64,000 nucleotides of DNA from Hordeum vulgare subsp. vulgare (GCF_904849725.1 NC_058521.1:98256244-98320243); one strand, 5' to 3'; counted from the first letter of the stretch, positions 11,438 through 24,420 are shown. The notes: generated by a model not told the origin, from the letters alone. Made by a program: numbers and translations.

Positions 11438-13248
11438 TGTTGGAAATATGCCCTAGAGGCAATAATAATTTAGTTATTATTATATTTCTTAGTTCATGAT
11501 AATCGTTTATTATCCATGCTATAATTGTATTGATTGGAAACACAATACTTGTGTGGATACATAGACAAAACACTGTCCCTAGTAAGCCTCTAGTTGACTA
11601 GCTCGTTGTTCAAAGATGGTCAAGGTTTCCTGGCCATAGGCAAGTGTTGTCACTTGATAACGGGATCACATCATTAGGAGAATCATGTGATGGACTAGAC
11701 CCAAACTAATAGACGTAGCATGTTGATCGTGTTATTTTGTTGCTACTGTTTTCTGCGTGTCAAGTATTTATTCCTATGACCATGAGATCATATAACTCAC
11801 TGACACCGGAGGAATGCTTTGTGTGTATCAAACGTCGCAACTTAACTGGGTGACTCTAAAGATGCTCTACAGGTGGCTCCGAAGGTGTTAGTTGAGTTAG
11901 TATGGATCAAGACTGGGATTTGTCACTCCGTGTGACGGAGAGGTATCTCGGGGCCCACTCGGTAATGCAACATCACACACAAGCCTTGCAAGCAATGTAA
12001 CTTAGTGTAAGTTGCGGGATCTTGTATTACGGAACGAGTAAAAAGACTTGCCGGTAAACGAGGTTGAAATAGGTATACGGATACTGACGATCGAATCTCG
12101 GGCAAGTAACATACCGAAGGACAAAGGGAATGACATACGGGATTATACGAATCCTTGGCACTGAGGTTCAAACGATAAGATCTTCGTAGAATATGTAGGA
12201 TCCAATATGGGCATCCAGGTCCCGCTGTTGGATATTGATCGAGGAGTCTCTCGGGTCATGTCTACATAGTTCTCGAACCCGCAGGGTCTGCACACTTAAG
12301 GTTCGACGTTGTTTTATGCGTATTTGAGTTATATGGTTGGTTACTGAATGTTGTTCGGAGTCCCGTATGAGATCACGGACGTCACGAGGGTTTCCGGAAT
12401 GGTCCGGAAACGAAGATTGATATATAGGATGACCTCATTTGGTTACCGGAAGGTTTTCGTGCATTACCGGAAAAGTTTCGGGCTCATCGGTAGTGTACCG
12501 GGAGTGCCGGGAGGGGTGCCGGGGACCATCGGGAGGGGTGTCACGCCCCAAGGGGTCTCATGGACTATGGGAAGAGATAAACCAGCCCCTAGTGGGCTGG
12601 AATAAGTTCCCACTAAGGCCCATAAGGTTTGAGAAGGAAAAAACACAAGGTGGAAAGAGTTTCCAAGTGGGAAGGTGGAATCCTACTCCAAGTAGGATTG
12701 GAGTAGGACTCCTCCACCTCCAATTTCGGCCAAACCTTTAGGTTTTTGAGGCTGCCTCCTCCCCTCCCTCCCACCTATATATACGGAGGTTTTAGGGCTG
12801 ATTTGAGACGACTTTTCCACGCCAGCCCGACCACATACCTCCACGGTTTTCCCTCTAGATCGCGTTTCTGCGGAGCTCGGGCGGAGCCCTGCTGAGACGA
12901 GATCATCACCAACCTCCGGAGCGCCGTCACGCTGCCGGAGAACTCTTCTACCTCTCCGTCTCTCTTGCTGGATCAAGAAGGCCGAGATCATCGTCGTGCT
13001 GTACGTGTGCTGAACGCGGAGGTGCCGTCCGTTCGGTACTAGATCGTGGGACTGATCGCGGGATTGTTCGCGGGGCGGATCGAGGGACGTGAGGACGTTC
13101 CACTACATCAACCGCGTTCTCTAACGCTTCTGCTATACGATCTACAAGGGTACGTAGATCACTCATCCCCTCTCGTAGATGGACATCACCATGATAGGTC
13201 TTCGTGCGCGTAGGAAAATTTTTGTTTCCCATGCGACGTTCCCCAACA
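11438..13248 (+). repeat. 3' LTR of the Angela element
   Basis: 1811 bp, TGTTGG to CCCCAACA, followed directly by the right copy of the target duplication TTGAG (13249-13253). I noted about 8 substitutions against the left LTR, including a cluster of three within about 40 bp near 11840-11880. Confidence 0.95.
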
Positions 13249-13253
13249 TTGAG

Positions 13254-15195
13254 TGTATTAGATTTTGTGGGTTTGTTAGTTATATCCGATATAGCCATTT
13301 GTGGTCCTTCGGAGCTGGTGGGTATAGCCCATTTTGGCTCCTTTAGGCCAACTCTAGCTGATCACCTAAAAATAGAGGAGAATCTAGTTGAGTAAACCTT
13401 TAGTGGAGTATTTTTTTGAGTTTTGGTCGGATCTTACTCATCCCTAAATGTAACGGGGTAAAAAAACATTTGTATTTCATCTTCATCCACCTAAATATTT
13501 GTCATTGCTTCTTTACTAGTTGTTGGGGCGCCACCCTGTGGTGCCTCTTGAGGCCGGCATGTGCGCGCTTATCTTGTGTAAGCACATTTCGTTGTCATGT
13601 TTGGTCCTCAGTCTCATTCATGTTGATCAATATGAGTGTATACTATAACATTAAGATTTATTAGATCTGCACATCCATCAAACATACAAATACTATATTT
13701 GAATTCATCCATGAAACATAAACGGTGAGATGATGCATTACAATTAATCCTAAAGCAAAGACAATCTAACATGAAGTGCTTCAGTTTGGCTGAAGAAAGA
13801 AGGGACATCATCAGTCCATGATCAAGGAACCAAATAAAAAGAGTCTACATGCAGTATGGTGGCTAGTTGGTTCCTAATAAAATCTTGGCTATGCATGTTG
13901 GGCCTCTTCAAACTTCCTAATATCCAAGGATTCAGGACCAATGAGCTTCTTGGTTGTTCATATACACCTAACTGATTTACAATGAACGATATTCTCCTCT
14001 GCTAAATATAGAATACTATTCTTAGGAATAAGTGGTGTACATGTGTAACCTTGACATCACAACCTAGTGAACGAACTAATCTGTGCGATGATGTATGAAC
14101 CTGCAATAAGAAAAGAATAAAAGGTCAGGACATGTATATATATGTGTGTTAATATGTACACATCAAACTTCCATTGCTTAGATACATTATATGAAGCAAC
14201 AACTTCATATCAACGAATGAACCTGCAAACCAAAAGAGAAACTTCTTCATGATGCGAGTGAATACTCGACTATATCTACCAAAATCCAAAATAACGGGTT
14301 GGGGAAGAGCTTTGATATAAAGTAGAAAATCCAGAATTTTGACTCCATTTTCCATTGGCCAACACGAACAATCAGAAAATTTGTGTACTGTTGTGTGTGT
14401 GGGGGAGGCAAACATGCCCCTAGGCAATTTCGGAACTCCTTTCTAACTACAAAGTTCATCTGGACAAAACCGATAACACAAATCGTTGAATACCCCGTAG
14501 TTGCCATTTGATGTAAATGATTGCAAACCTAGCAGGTAGTTGCAAAGTAAACTATTGCGTTCATTTAGTTTTGAAACCTCCTCCTAAGACCCCATTGTAA
14601 ATGTACATATCTTGAGAAAAATAAATGCAGTAATAAGAGTGGTACTCAGGTGGTGAAAAATATACACATGATGCTACTCCTGTGCATCATATCCCACAAT
14701 TAATTTATGATGCTAGCAAGGCTATAAAAACAATTGCATACGCACAGGGTACATGTATATCATGTCTTAGACATGTCTTCACCACTTAAGCTCTAAAAAC
14801 AACATTAAGCAGACGGCCGTCCATAACTACAATATACACATTGATTCCGATCTGATGGTGCAAAGAAGATTCAAAACCCATTCACTGTGTCGTGATCGTT
14901 GTGGTCGACCAAGAGTCCAACACAATCCCTTAATTATTTCTTGCATACACTCATATCAAGTAGGTCAAAAGATATGTATGATCTTGCAGCTAATTAGAAT
15001 CTACATAAAACAGGTGACCTCATCACGGAACACGAGTCAATAAGACGTAGCCTAAGAGAGGGAATGGGAATGTAACATGGGTCATGAGATATTACAATGA
15101 AGGTGGTCCTTACGGCTTCCATTTTCCACTTATTCATAAAACTGGACGGTGGCAAATTCTAAAGCAACACAAATTGGTTAATACCCAAACTTATT
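13254..15195. other. Unassigned intergenic DNA
   Basis: AT-rich sequence continuing the Angela target DNA. I see no convincing ORF, domain or terminal repeat. Open frames here are under 95 codons and show no family features. Confidence 0.4.
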
Positions 15196-15204
15196 CATAG
15201 AAAA

Positions 15205-15563
15205 CTTTGTTAAATAGTACCTCTACGTCCAACAAGAAAGCGATGATGTGGCACCGTACTTTACATCACAAATTTTGTTAAACAATATCCCTTAAGTCCG
15301 AAAAGACGGTGCCATGCATTACATCCAACAAGAAGGCGATGATGTGGCACTGTACTTTACCTCTCAAATTTTTTTAAACAATATCCTTTAAGTCCGAAAA
15401 GACGGCGACATACTTTACGTCAAATAAAGAAGGCGATGATGTAGTACTGTACTTTACCTCTCAAATTTTGTTAAACAATATCCCTTAAGTCCGAAAAGAC
15501 GGTGCCATACTTTACGTACAACAAGAAGGCGATGATGTGGCACCGTACTTTACCTCTCAAATT
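15205..15563. repeat. ~97-bp tandem repeat, about 3.7 copies
   Basis: The string GCGATGATGT recurs at about 15240, 15336, 15433 and 15529, giving periods of 96, 97 and 96. Each unit also carries AATATCCCTTAAGTCCGAAAAGAC and a variant of TGTACTTTACCTCTCAAATT. Units differ by scattered substitutions, so the array is moderately old. I see no coding content. Confidence 0.85.
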
Positions 15564-15569
15564 AATGTG

Positions 15570-16825
15570 AGGTTTCTTGTTGCCCATGTGTACAAAATCA
15601 TGCTATATCTCTGTCAAATTAATGCCAATGCATGAACACGCACAAGTCTGAACTAAACAACATATATGATCTAACATAGACGCGTGATTCTTTGAAAATA
15701 CGAACTTCAAAGAAGACATAAAGCGTGTGAGAGTTTAAGTTGTACTATTAAGAGCATGCTACTCTATCTTCATTTAGTTTTTTTTTTTGAAAATTTCAAA
15801 TTTTAAGAGGATGTTACATGTGAGAAGATATAAATCAAAAAAAATAACTAAACTAACTTTCAAACCAAAAATTCCAAGTTTGGAAGTGTCATACACTGAT
15901 ACACACATGGATTCATATACTGGGAATGGATGTAACAACAATAGTCTTCTTGCATAGGAAATAATGGTCATAATGATAACTATTGAACCATGCATAAATC
16001 AACTATTTTCAGACAACGTCTTCCTCCCAATAGAAATTTATTGGCCCTATCGGCATATCTTCCACCTAATTTTATAGGCCCTATTTCTTCTTTCTCAAAT
16101 GTACACTCGTTCAATACATGCAAACAATAATAAATAATTTCCCTTCCTCTCCCTATTTCTAAATTCAAAAAAACACTATTCCTTGACTCCTATTTGTACT
16201 TTAAACTAAAATCTGAAACCAATGTGTACAAATGTTTAAGCACCCAGCCAAAATCTAAGAAAAGCAAAATAAAATTTGAATGCCCAATGAAAATTAAACT
16301 TGGATTGGAAGTTCCATTCAATTTCAGAATGTGCTCTCTCTCCCTCTTCCTCTACTTCTCACCCATACATGCACCAGATAACACATAGAGAGAGAGATAG
16401 ACGTGCAACTAATTTTGTAGGTCTTCCTTGACTTGTCTACTTTGAGTTGTGCTGGTATCCATGGGTTGGCAGAAGCTAGGAATGAAAGATTGGTTACACA
16501 CCTCTTGCTCCTCCTTCTTGGTGGTGAGAAAGACGTAGCAGCGGCCCGAGCAGTGGACTTCGAACCTTCTGCTGAGCCAGGGATGCTCAGACCGTCATTC
16601 GCCCAAACAAGCCGCCGCCAGGCGGAGCGCACCCTCCCCTGCTATGCGCCTGAGCCCCATCCTCCTCGTAGCTCATGATATAGGAGCCACAACAAAGCGT
16701 CAGGTCACGCCCGATAGGGACAATCAATTTAGGCATATAGTTTTTCTCCAATGACGTGATCTTGTGTTTGACATATCTGTGAAATGGCAATATATAAAAA
16801 CATAGAAGTAAGTATGGCACCCCCA
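15570..16825. other. Unassigned intergenic DNA
   Basis: Mixed AT-rich sequence and a more GC-rich block at about 16490-16680. The open frames in the GC-rich block (16324-16632 minus, 16433-16678 plus) overlap antisense and have no recognisable motif, so I do not call genes. Confidence 0.4.
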
Positions 16826-16831
16826 GAATAA

Positions 16832-16976
16832 CTCCATGTAGAATTAAGTGTTTTTAGTGTATTTCCGAGTCGGATATATATAGACGCATTTTAGTGTATT
16901 TGTTCACTCATTTGTCCATATATAGTCCATATTGAATTATCTAAAATGTCTTACATTTTTTTACGGAGGAAGTACA
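16832..16976. mobile_element. Degenerate Stowaway-type MITE fragment
   Basis: The stretch GGATATATATAGACGCATTTTAGTG, TTCACTCATTTGTCC and the end ACGGAGGAAGTA match the layout of Triticeae Stowaway MITEs, which end in a CGGAGGGAGTA motif. The opposite CTCCCTCCG terminus is not recognisable, so the element is truncated or strongly diverged. Confidence 0.6.
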
Positions 16977-17492
16977 ACCGAGAGAAACATCAAGAATAAT
17001 GTAGTATGGAAGCATATGATTGCAAATAACATGGAAAAGGCATGTGACCTGCTTGTAAAAACAATAATGGAGAGACCATTCACTTACACACACGATGATA
17101 TGACTAACAACAATGTTCATTTTGTATTAAATATTATGATTTCAATAACCAGATATAATGAACTTGGCTCATTTCCTATGAAACAATTCAGAATTCCTCT
17201 ATTGATCATGCATACGTACAACAAATCATTGGATTAGGCTAACAAAGGAAATTGCAATTTTTTCCATAGAAGTTACTACAAAGTAGCGAGCAGAGCATAC
17301 AAATAAGTCCTACAACCTGGTTGAACTTGCATCGAACACCTTGTAAGCACAAAAAACAAAGATGGCAATCCTTAGGAATTGAATCAAGAGAGAGAGGTGA
17401 ATGCATGTAAAACAGGTAGGGGACAGGTATGGTGTATCCTTACCTTGGCATCGAGGCGTCGCGTGCACATTGGGCTCGATAACGCCACACTG

Positions 17493-17619
<127 letters not shown>

Positions 17620-17943
17620 GAGGGAGGCTGAGCTAGATCGGACTCACCGACGCGTGGAGTTTGGCATGCCGCTGTGAACCGCGAAGATGAGTCTGGGACG
17701 GAATGTGCATGAGCTTGAACCTCCGCCATCGTGGCCCTCCTACCAACAGGGGCGGGGAAGGAGAAGGTCAGGGTCGTCGTCGTCGCTGTGCTCATCGATG
17801 AGACCCGACTCCACCAGCACGACGAGCCGGGGAGGAGGGTAGAGAGGAAGGGAGGAGCGGCGACATGAGAATAGGGGAGAGATGGCCATGGATGGGGAGG
17901 ACGGCCTCTTCCAATGGCTATGGATGGGGAGGACGTACCGGGG
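17620..17943. other. GC-rich unassigned block left of the 6.5-kb LTR unit
   Basis: About 320 bp of GC-rich DNA containing two copies of ATGGATGGGGAGGACG (about 17887-17903 and 17920-17936). Short antisense open frames are present, but nothing identifies a gene. The 6.5-kb LTR unit inserted at its right end. Confidence 0.4.
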
Positions 17944-20934
17944 GTACCTGTAATGACAAAGATGTGGCCCTTTACTATTTTGGGGGCGATGCCCCAAAAA
18001 GGGAAAGAGGCGCATCTAAACGTTTCGCAAGCGAGATAATCATAACATTACATATTCAAAGAATGACAAGTAGGGCATACACTTGCCATCTGACATAGTA
18101 TAACATAAGGTTTACATCCACACAATTATTCAGACAAGTTAGTCCCGCTACGGACAACATGAAACAAGGAAAAGACTATGATATCCCGCATGCTAGCACA
18201 CGATCACGACCACGGCCTCAGTCCTCCGGATAGTTCACGTACAGTCGGTCATTCTCCTCATCGTACTGCCACGCCAACTGCGTGCCATCAGGATCTCCTG
18301 CGTCGGGCGTACCTGTACCTCCTGGGGTGTTGTAGTAAACTGTGAGCCACGGGGACTCAGCAATCGGATGACCTTGGTATCGAATCTAGTCAAGTTATTA
18401 GGTGAGGAAGGTTTAGTGTATAGGTTGCAGCATCCTAAGCATATATGGTGGCTAACTTACGAAGATCAGAGTATTTGATATGGTGGTCTGCGCAAGCGGT
18501 CGAAGACTAGATGATCACTAAGTGATCCTGAACACCTACTTACGTCAAACATAACCCCACCGTGTTCCCGATCGGAGAGGTCTTCGAAGGAGACAGTCAC
18601 GGTTACGCACACAGTTGGTAGTTTTATTAGAGTTAATTCAAGTTATCTAGAACCAGATGTTAACAAATTATCCATGTTTGCCACATATCCACGGTCACGG
18701 CTTTCCGAAAGATTAAACCCTGCAGGGGTGCTCCAACTAGTCCATCACAAACGTTCATGGGCCGCAAAGTAATCCTCTATCATGAATCTCGTGATCTCGT
18801 CGGATTCCTTAGAGGAAAACCTCAACTTTAGGAGACCCAAAGTTTCACCGGGATTCCTGTATGCAAGATATATCGCTAAGGTAAGACAAATCTAGCAGGA
18901 CCTCCCGACGTGTCGACGACCCCGATAAGAGCCGCGTATCTCAGTCTCAGGACACGCCGGATAAGCAAAGCGTACGGTGGCCTGATAGAAATCTCCCGAG
19001 TTGCCCCAGGTTGGCCCCGCACGGTGCTCTAGTTTGGACCAACACTCATGAGGAGCACTAGCCCTGGTTGTTGATTAAATCCTCGGGGTAGCTATTCCCT
19101 ATGCAAATTATTATTAGGTGATTAGCAAATTCAAACCAATGTTGGGTCCTGCCGCACAAGCCTTAACACTACACGATTTATCAAGGGGGTCCCCATAACA
19201 ACCCCGAACGTGTTAGGAACGATCAGTTATGGAAACAAACACCGGTAGGCGAAACTAAGGCGGCAACAAAGGAACAAATCACCCGGCAAAAGGCTAGGCC
19301 TTCCGTCATTTACCAAGTATATATGTGCATTAATTAAATAGCATTTTAATCATAATGATATCAAAATACTCATGTTATCACATGAGACAGCTGGCACCTG
19401 CAACTAGCAAAGCTATACATTAGAAGCTGAGCAAGCCTACTTAGCCAAACAACATTAGCTAGGAGGGGAAGGTGTTTGGGATTCATGGCATTAATAGGAG
19501 GCATTTTTATCAATTGGTAGGCAACGAGCATATATCGAAGGAAACATGATTCTAAGCATAACAAAGCTAGATACGGTATCAAGGTCACGGTCATCTTGCC
19601 TGTGATGTCTTCAGCTTGGAACTGCTCGTCGTCTTCCTGCACGTACTCTCCAGAATCCACGTACTCGCTCTCCGATCCCGATGCTACCCAAGATAAAAAT
19701 AACAGCCAATGAACACCAACACAACATGATGCAACAAACAATATGATGCATGAGATGAGAAGGAAGCATGCATCACTATTCTAGTCACTTACATATGCAT
19801 GAGATGAGTTGATAAACTTCTCGACAGAACTTCATACTAAGCTATCTTGACATGCATGGAAACGGCTGGAACAGGTGCATCACTAGAAAACGATGCAAAA
19901 AACATATAAAGAACGTTGAGAACGGAGCTACGGATCAACCGGAAACTACAAAACAAGATATGTAGTCCTACGGTTCAAATCCACCACAAGCACACTCCAA
20001 TGGCACTCTTCTGGTGTTCCCAGGTTGCCACATGATCAAACAAACAAATATAAGTAGGTTGGTGTATGGAATCACAACACTCCATCAACAATGCCCACAC
20101 AAGCTTCAAAACAACAAAAATATGCAATATGTCCTAAACAACATCATAACAGTTTGTCTACAACATTCAAAGTACCTACAGCCACCCAAATGAGCCAAAC
20201 AAGATATGTGGCAAAAGCCATTCAAAAGCTCTACAAGCCTGAGAAAGAAGTTACTGCAAAGGCATCACACATGAGAAGATCTATGGACACAAACCTGAAC
20301 AAAAATAACAGATTCTGGGACTTAGTGAAAATCTCAGATTTTCACCAGCTGCTTATGCTCTGAAGCATTTTGGCAGCCTCCAAAATGATATCTACAAGAA
20401 GTGAAAGAGCATGATATTTAACAGAGAGCTAGACAAACACAAAAGCTCACAAACCTTAGTTTGTTGCATGGGCTGCTTCCCAACACATGAGCTTGTGCAA
20501 TCAAAACAACAAGGGAAGAAAATAATAGCAAATTCTCAGACATAGTGAAAATCACAGATTTTCACAAAGCTAACAATTTCAGCCAAGTGTCAATTTTGAC
20601 AAGGCACAACAAGTACATACAAGATCCTATGTACAAAACAAAGTCCCCATGCTATAGAGGGGTTCACCCACTAATGCCACATAAAGGATTCATCCTCATA
20701 GGGCCAACACACCACATGACACTAAGCTCTAAACATGGCATCAAGACAGAAAAAATGACAGTTTATGAAGTTGCTCTAAAGTGAAATTGATTCCACGAGT
20801 GGATTCCTGGGATGATTCTACCCCAAATCCATATAAAATACATGGGTACTTGCATGGAACATGTAGGCACAAAGCTAGCTCGAAAATCAACATAGAAATC
20901 TATATAAGCATATAGGAGCATTATCACATGTGAA

Positions 20935-21470
20935 TAAAGCATATATGGCATCTCTATACCTACCTATGCACACACACAAGGTTCATACACCATCATATCA
21001 ACATATTGGCAAGCATGAGGGGTTAGCCCTCATGCACAAGTGTGTATGTGCACTCCTGCCCACACACACACACATGCATGAACACCTACACACAAATACA
21101 TACTTACACACACACCTACTACAAGAGGTGCATCAAGAGGGGCTGCCCTCTTGCACATATGCATGTGCCACCACATGCATAGACACACTCACATATGTGC
21201 ACCTCTTCTCATATGCACACACACACAAAGCTACACACATACACAAACCTAGGTGTTCAAAAGAACACCCCATGGTTTACTAAGGCTACCATGATCACAC
21301 TTGCTCATGTGTGTGTGACACACACACACAAACACTACACACTACACCCACATACACACACTAATGCACACACCTCCTACACATACTAGTGCACTCACAC
21401 CTACATACACACATGCACTTGCATACACTCACACATATGCATACACTCACTCTCATACATAAACCTAGGT
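20935..21470. repeat. CA-rich low-complexity tract
   Basis: Interrupted (CA)n and CACACATG/CATACACA stretches over about 500 bp, with two embedded near-repeats (GCATGAGGGGTTAGCCCTC near 21013 and AGAGGGGCTGCCCTC near 21136). His/Thr-rich open frames here are products of the low complexity and are not genes. Confidence 0.8.
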
Positions 21471-21577
21471 AGTAAGAATAACCACACCACAAAGCTCTAG
21501 CTAAAGGAAGCACTAAGCTTGCTGCCCAAGCAATGAATAATGGAATATAAGCTACAAGCAGCAAAAAAATAGAAGGG

Positions 21578-21647
21578 GAGTCTTTGGGATCGAACCCAGG
21601 ACTCCCTGGACTTCAGCAATCTACTCTGCCACTGGGCTACTGCCCTC
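21578..21647 (-). other. tRNA-like module 1 (A and B boxes)
   Basis: On the minus strand, an A-box-like TAGCCCAGTGGC (21639-21628) is followed 43 nt later by a B-box GGTTCGATCCC (21596-21586). That is the canonical spacing of the internal Pol III promoter in a tRNA without a long variable arm. The D, anticodon and T stems pair poorly, so this is a decayed tRNA or SINE head and not a working tRNA gene. Confidence 0.5.
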
Positions 21648-21732
21648 GCGCTCGACAGAGAAGGGCAAGGGGGCAAGCTATTATTCCCCTATAGATCCAC
21701 TACACCGCAGCGAAAGAAAACAAAAAGGGCCG

Positions 21733-21798
21733 CCTTCGGGGATCAAACCCACGACCACCATGCGCAAAATCAACCACCTACCACTCAACCACGACATG
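21733..21798 (-). other. tRNA-like module 2 (A and B boxes)
   Basis: Also on the minus strand: TGGTTGAGTGGTAGG (21791-21777) and, about 42 nt downstream, GGTTTGATCC (21749-21740). It has the same orientation as module 1 and lies about 155 bp away. Stem pairing is again poor, so I call it a tRNA-derived relic. Confidence 0.45.
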
Positions 21799-22339
21799 AT
21801 TCTTAACAGAGAGGGGAACATTGCCCTTTTGAGCAGTCCCCGCGAACTACCGCACACACATGCGCACATACTGACGGCACAGGGTCTACTCCGGCGAGCC
21901 TGTCCGATCAACGCGAGGACAGCGGCAGGAACACGCGGGAGAAGAAGAGGGGGAAGGGGAACGCTCAACCTGGAGCCCTCGATGGAGCAGATCTCGCGGG
22001 AAGAGAAAGAAGAAGGGGCTGCTGCAGGGGGGTTTGGGTTCACCGGGTGCTCGTCGGAGACAAGGTTGTGGCCGTCGAAGAAGACGTGCTCCGGCCTCAC
22101 CAGCGACGGGCAGGGTCGGCTCTGTGATTTCAAAGGCCCCGGTGCGAACTTCACCAATGGGCCCCAATAAAAAAATCTTATTCGATACATAAACATCTAT
22201 AATTGCTATAAATTCATAAAAGTAATCATTTTTTACTAAAATAAAAAAAATGCTATTTTCCAAGCCTTTTTGCAAACCAAGTATCAAGAAAGTTACAGCC
22301 AGCAAAAAAATATAGGAGTAGCATGCTAACCTCCAATAA

Positions 22340-22786
22340 TCATCTCCGGTCACTGAACTCACCATTCCTTAACTTTCTTGAGTAGTAATCATATGAAAAA
22401 TGCCTGCCACCAATTTCATCTCCACGAGACTCAAGATTGAATTCCCTTATAGGTCCTTTTTTAATGAGAATATCTCTTGATTTATTGTCAAGAATGTTCC
22501 AAGTTCTAGGATCATAAATATCAAAAGAAGAAGCCTGCTCATCTGCATTTCCAAGATTCTCATGGTCACTAAAATTTTCAGTGTTCTGATTGGCATCAAC
22601 ATTGGCATGATTTTCCTCACCACGACTGTCCTCAACTACGTTCTCAGTATGATCAGGTTGTTCTTCGCCATTTGTAATATATAATTGCTCAGAATTTGTA
22701 GAAGCATCTTTCTTGAACACAAACTTATCCATAGAGCCTTCGTCAGATTTAATCAACTTGTCTACTCTCTTCTTGTTCTTTCTTGT
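22340..22786 (-). pseudogene. TTF/ZMYM1-like hAT-derived exon fragment
   Basis: On the minus strand, a plausible acceptor (CTGCTAG at about 22787) opens an exon reading TRKNKKRVDKLIKSDEGSMD and then an acidic Asn/Glu-rich stretch. It ends with DIYDPRTWNILDNKSRDILI, then KKGPIREFNLES and GRHFSYDYYSRKLRNGEFSD. That last block is the start of the TTF-type zinc-finger domain found in plant ZMYM1-like, hAT-transposase-derived proteins (family knowledge). The expected ...DRRWL continuation is broken: TGA stands at 22340-22342 where Trp is expected, and the zinc-binding Cys residues and transposase core are not found downstream. It is a broken N-terminal fragment, embedded in the 6.5-kb LTR unit. 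Confidence 0.6.
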
Positions 22787-22799
22787 CTAGCAGCCAGAT

Positions 22800-24420
22800 A
22801 GATGTTTTTTAATTAACATGATTACACTGCAAGTCAGAGACGCGAATACCAGATGATACATTAATAATTTGTGGTTTCTAGATTGAGAGTTTGAGACAAC
22901 CAGAAAATATTCGCCCATAATTCATAAACTACGAAGAGATTGATCTGAAAATTACCTTCTAAATAATGATCTTGCCTACTCCTGGTTCAGTGCGGCTGTG
23001 CGGACGTGCGATGACACCGTGCGTCGCCTTGCTGATTTGATCCCCAACCCCAAACTCGGCTCCTGGTTGTGCGTGCGTGTTCGTCTGCAGGCTGGTTCGT
23101 CAATTCGTTTTGATGGAGAAAAAATAGGAGGAGATTCAGGAACGGAACCAGGGCAAGTACGCAACTGCCCGATGGTATTCTTGGTGGATACGTGGGTGTG
23201 GCTACTTTGTTGGGATGGGCCGCTGGGGTTGTTGGACATGAGTATTTCTATTTTTTTGGTATCACCTCTACTCTGTAAATCTTTAATATATATACTACAA
23301 ATATACTATGGGCCCTCCTTTACGCCGGGCCCCGATCTGTCGCACCTGTCGCACTCGGCCAAAGCCGGCTCTGGCGACGGGAATGGAACGCGCGGAGACC
23401 CTCGAGATCACGGACATCCTCGCTGGCGCCGGAGACGAAGGAGGCGCAAAGAAGACGGCAGCGCTCTTCTCTGCTGCACTGCGCTCTCTCTCTCTCTCTC
23501 TGAACCTCTCTGAGACTCACCTGCAGAGGGGGGGAGAGGGAGATGGAGGAAGGAGAAGGAGGTGGCGACGCGAGCAGGAACCCTAGACGGGTCCGGACAT
23601 CGAGGGGAAATAAATAGAGGGCGACGGGGACTCCTCCACGTCCGTCAATCCACGGCGTCGCCCCTCTCTCTCTGCCGCACTGACGGACAGTAGGCACGGG
23701 TAAATAGCGTCACGAGGTGGAAGAAAGAAAAACGAGCGGGCCTGGCGCTGGGAAAGAAGGAGGAGGGCCCGGGAGAAGGAGGGAGGAGGCCCACCTGGAC
23801 TAACTTAAGCCGGCGAGAATAAAAATCAAAAGGGTTTTCCTTTATTTAAATCCACACCACAACACAAAAATGCCCATAGCCAAACATGCATTAGAAAAAC
23901 AAAATAAAAATACTCTGGGCATTAGGGAATTATGCCCTAATTAAAAGAAATGTAAAACTGACTTTTAAGGCAAATAACTTACAAACAAAAACAGGTATCT
24001 CCCTACTGTTTTAATAAATACCAAAATAATCCAACCCCAAATCACTCAAAGGGGGTTACCCCACAGCCACAAATAATACCCTCAAATTTAACAACATTTA
24101 AAAATCAGGTTTCATCAAAGTGAATTTCACAAGAACAAATATAAGGGAGAAAGGGTTTTTTGAAATCTTGTTGGCAGCAACCTAGTTTGTTCATATCACC
24201 ACACACCACAAGCATACCATTCATCTATCATTCAAAACCTCAAGAAACTCATGAAGATCAACCACAACACAAGAATGAAAAGTTAGCACAAGAGAAGGAT
24301 GATGTCATGATGCAAAGGTGATGACAAGAATGATCACATGAAATGATAACTCCATATATTGAAATCATGATCCAAAATAGGAAGGGGTCCCAAATATGGC
24401 AAGAGTTACATCTGGGGCAT
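22800..24420. other. Non-coding remainder of the 6.5-kb LTR unit
   Basis: Contains a GC-rich block at about 23310-23800 with a CT-rich run near 23485-23505, then AT-rich sequence with short direct motifs. Overlapping open frames at 22976-23697 occur on both strands with no recognisable family, so no gene is called. Confidence 0.4.

Larger units (their letters stand above)
4656..13248 (+). mobile_element. Complete Angela/BARE-type Copia retrotransposon with TSD TTGAG
   Basis: An 8593-bp element with two 1811-bp LTRs in direct orientation, a PBS after the left LTR, a polypurine tract before the right LTR, and a perfect 5-bp target duplication (TTGAG at 4651-4655 and 13249-13253). The LTR start (TGTTGGAAATATGCCCTAGA) is the hallmark of the BARE-1/Angela/WIS2 family. 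I count about 8 differences between the LTRs (0.44%). At the usual grass rate of 1.3e-8 per site per year that is roughly 0.2 million years. The 4971-bp interior has only decayed traces of gag, integrase and RT, so the copy is non-autonomous and must have been moved by proteins from another element. Confidence 0.95.

Noticed and set aside
21578..21798. Functional tRNA genes
   Set aside because: A and B boxes fit, but acceptor, D, anticodon and T stems do not pair well and no clear anticodon loop is seen.
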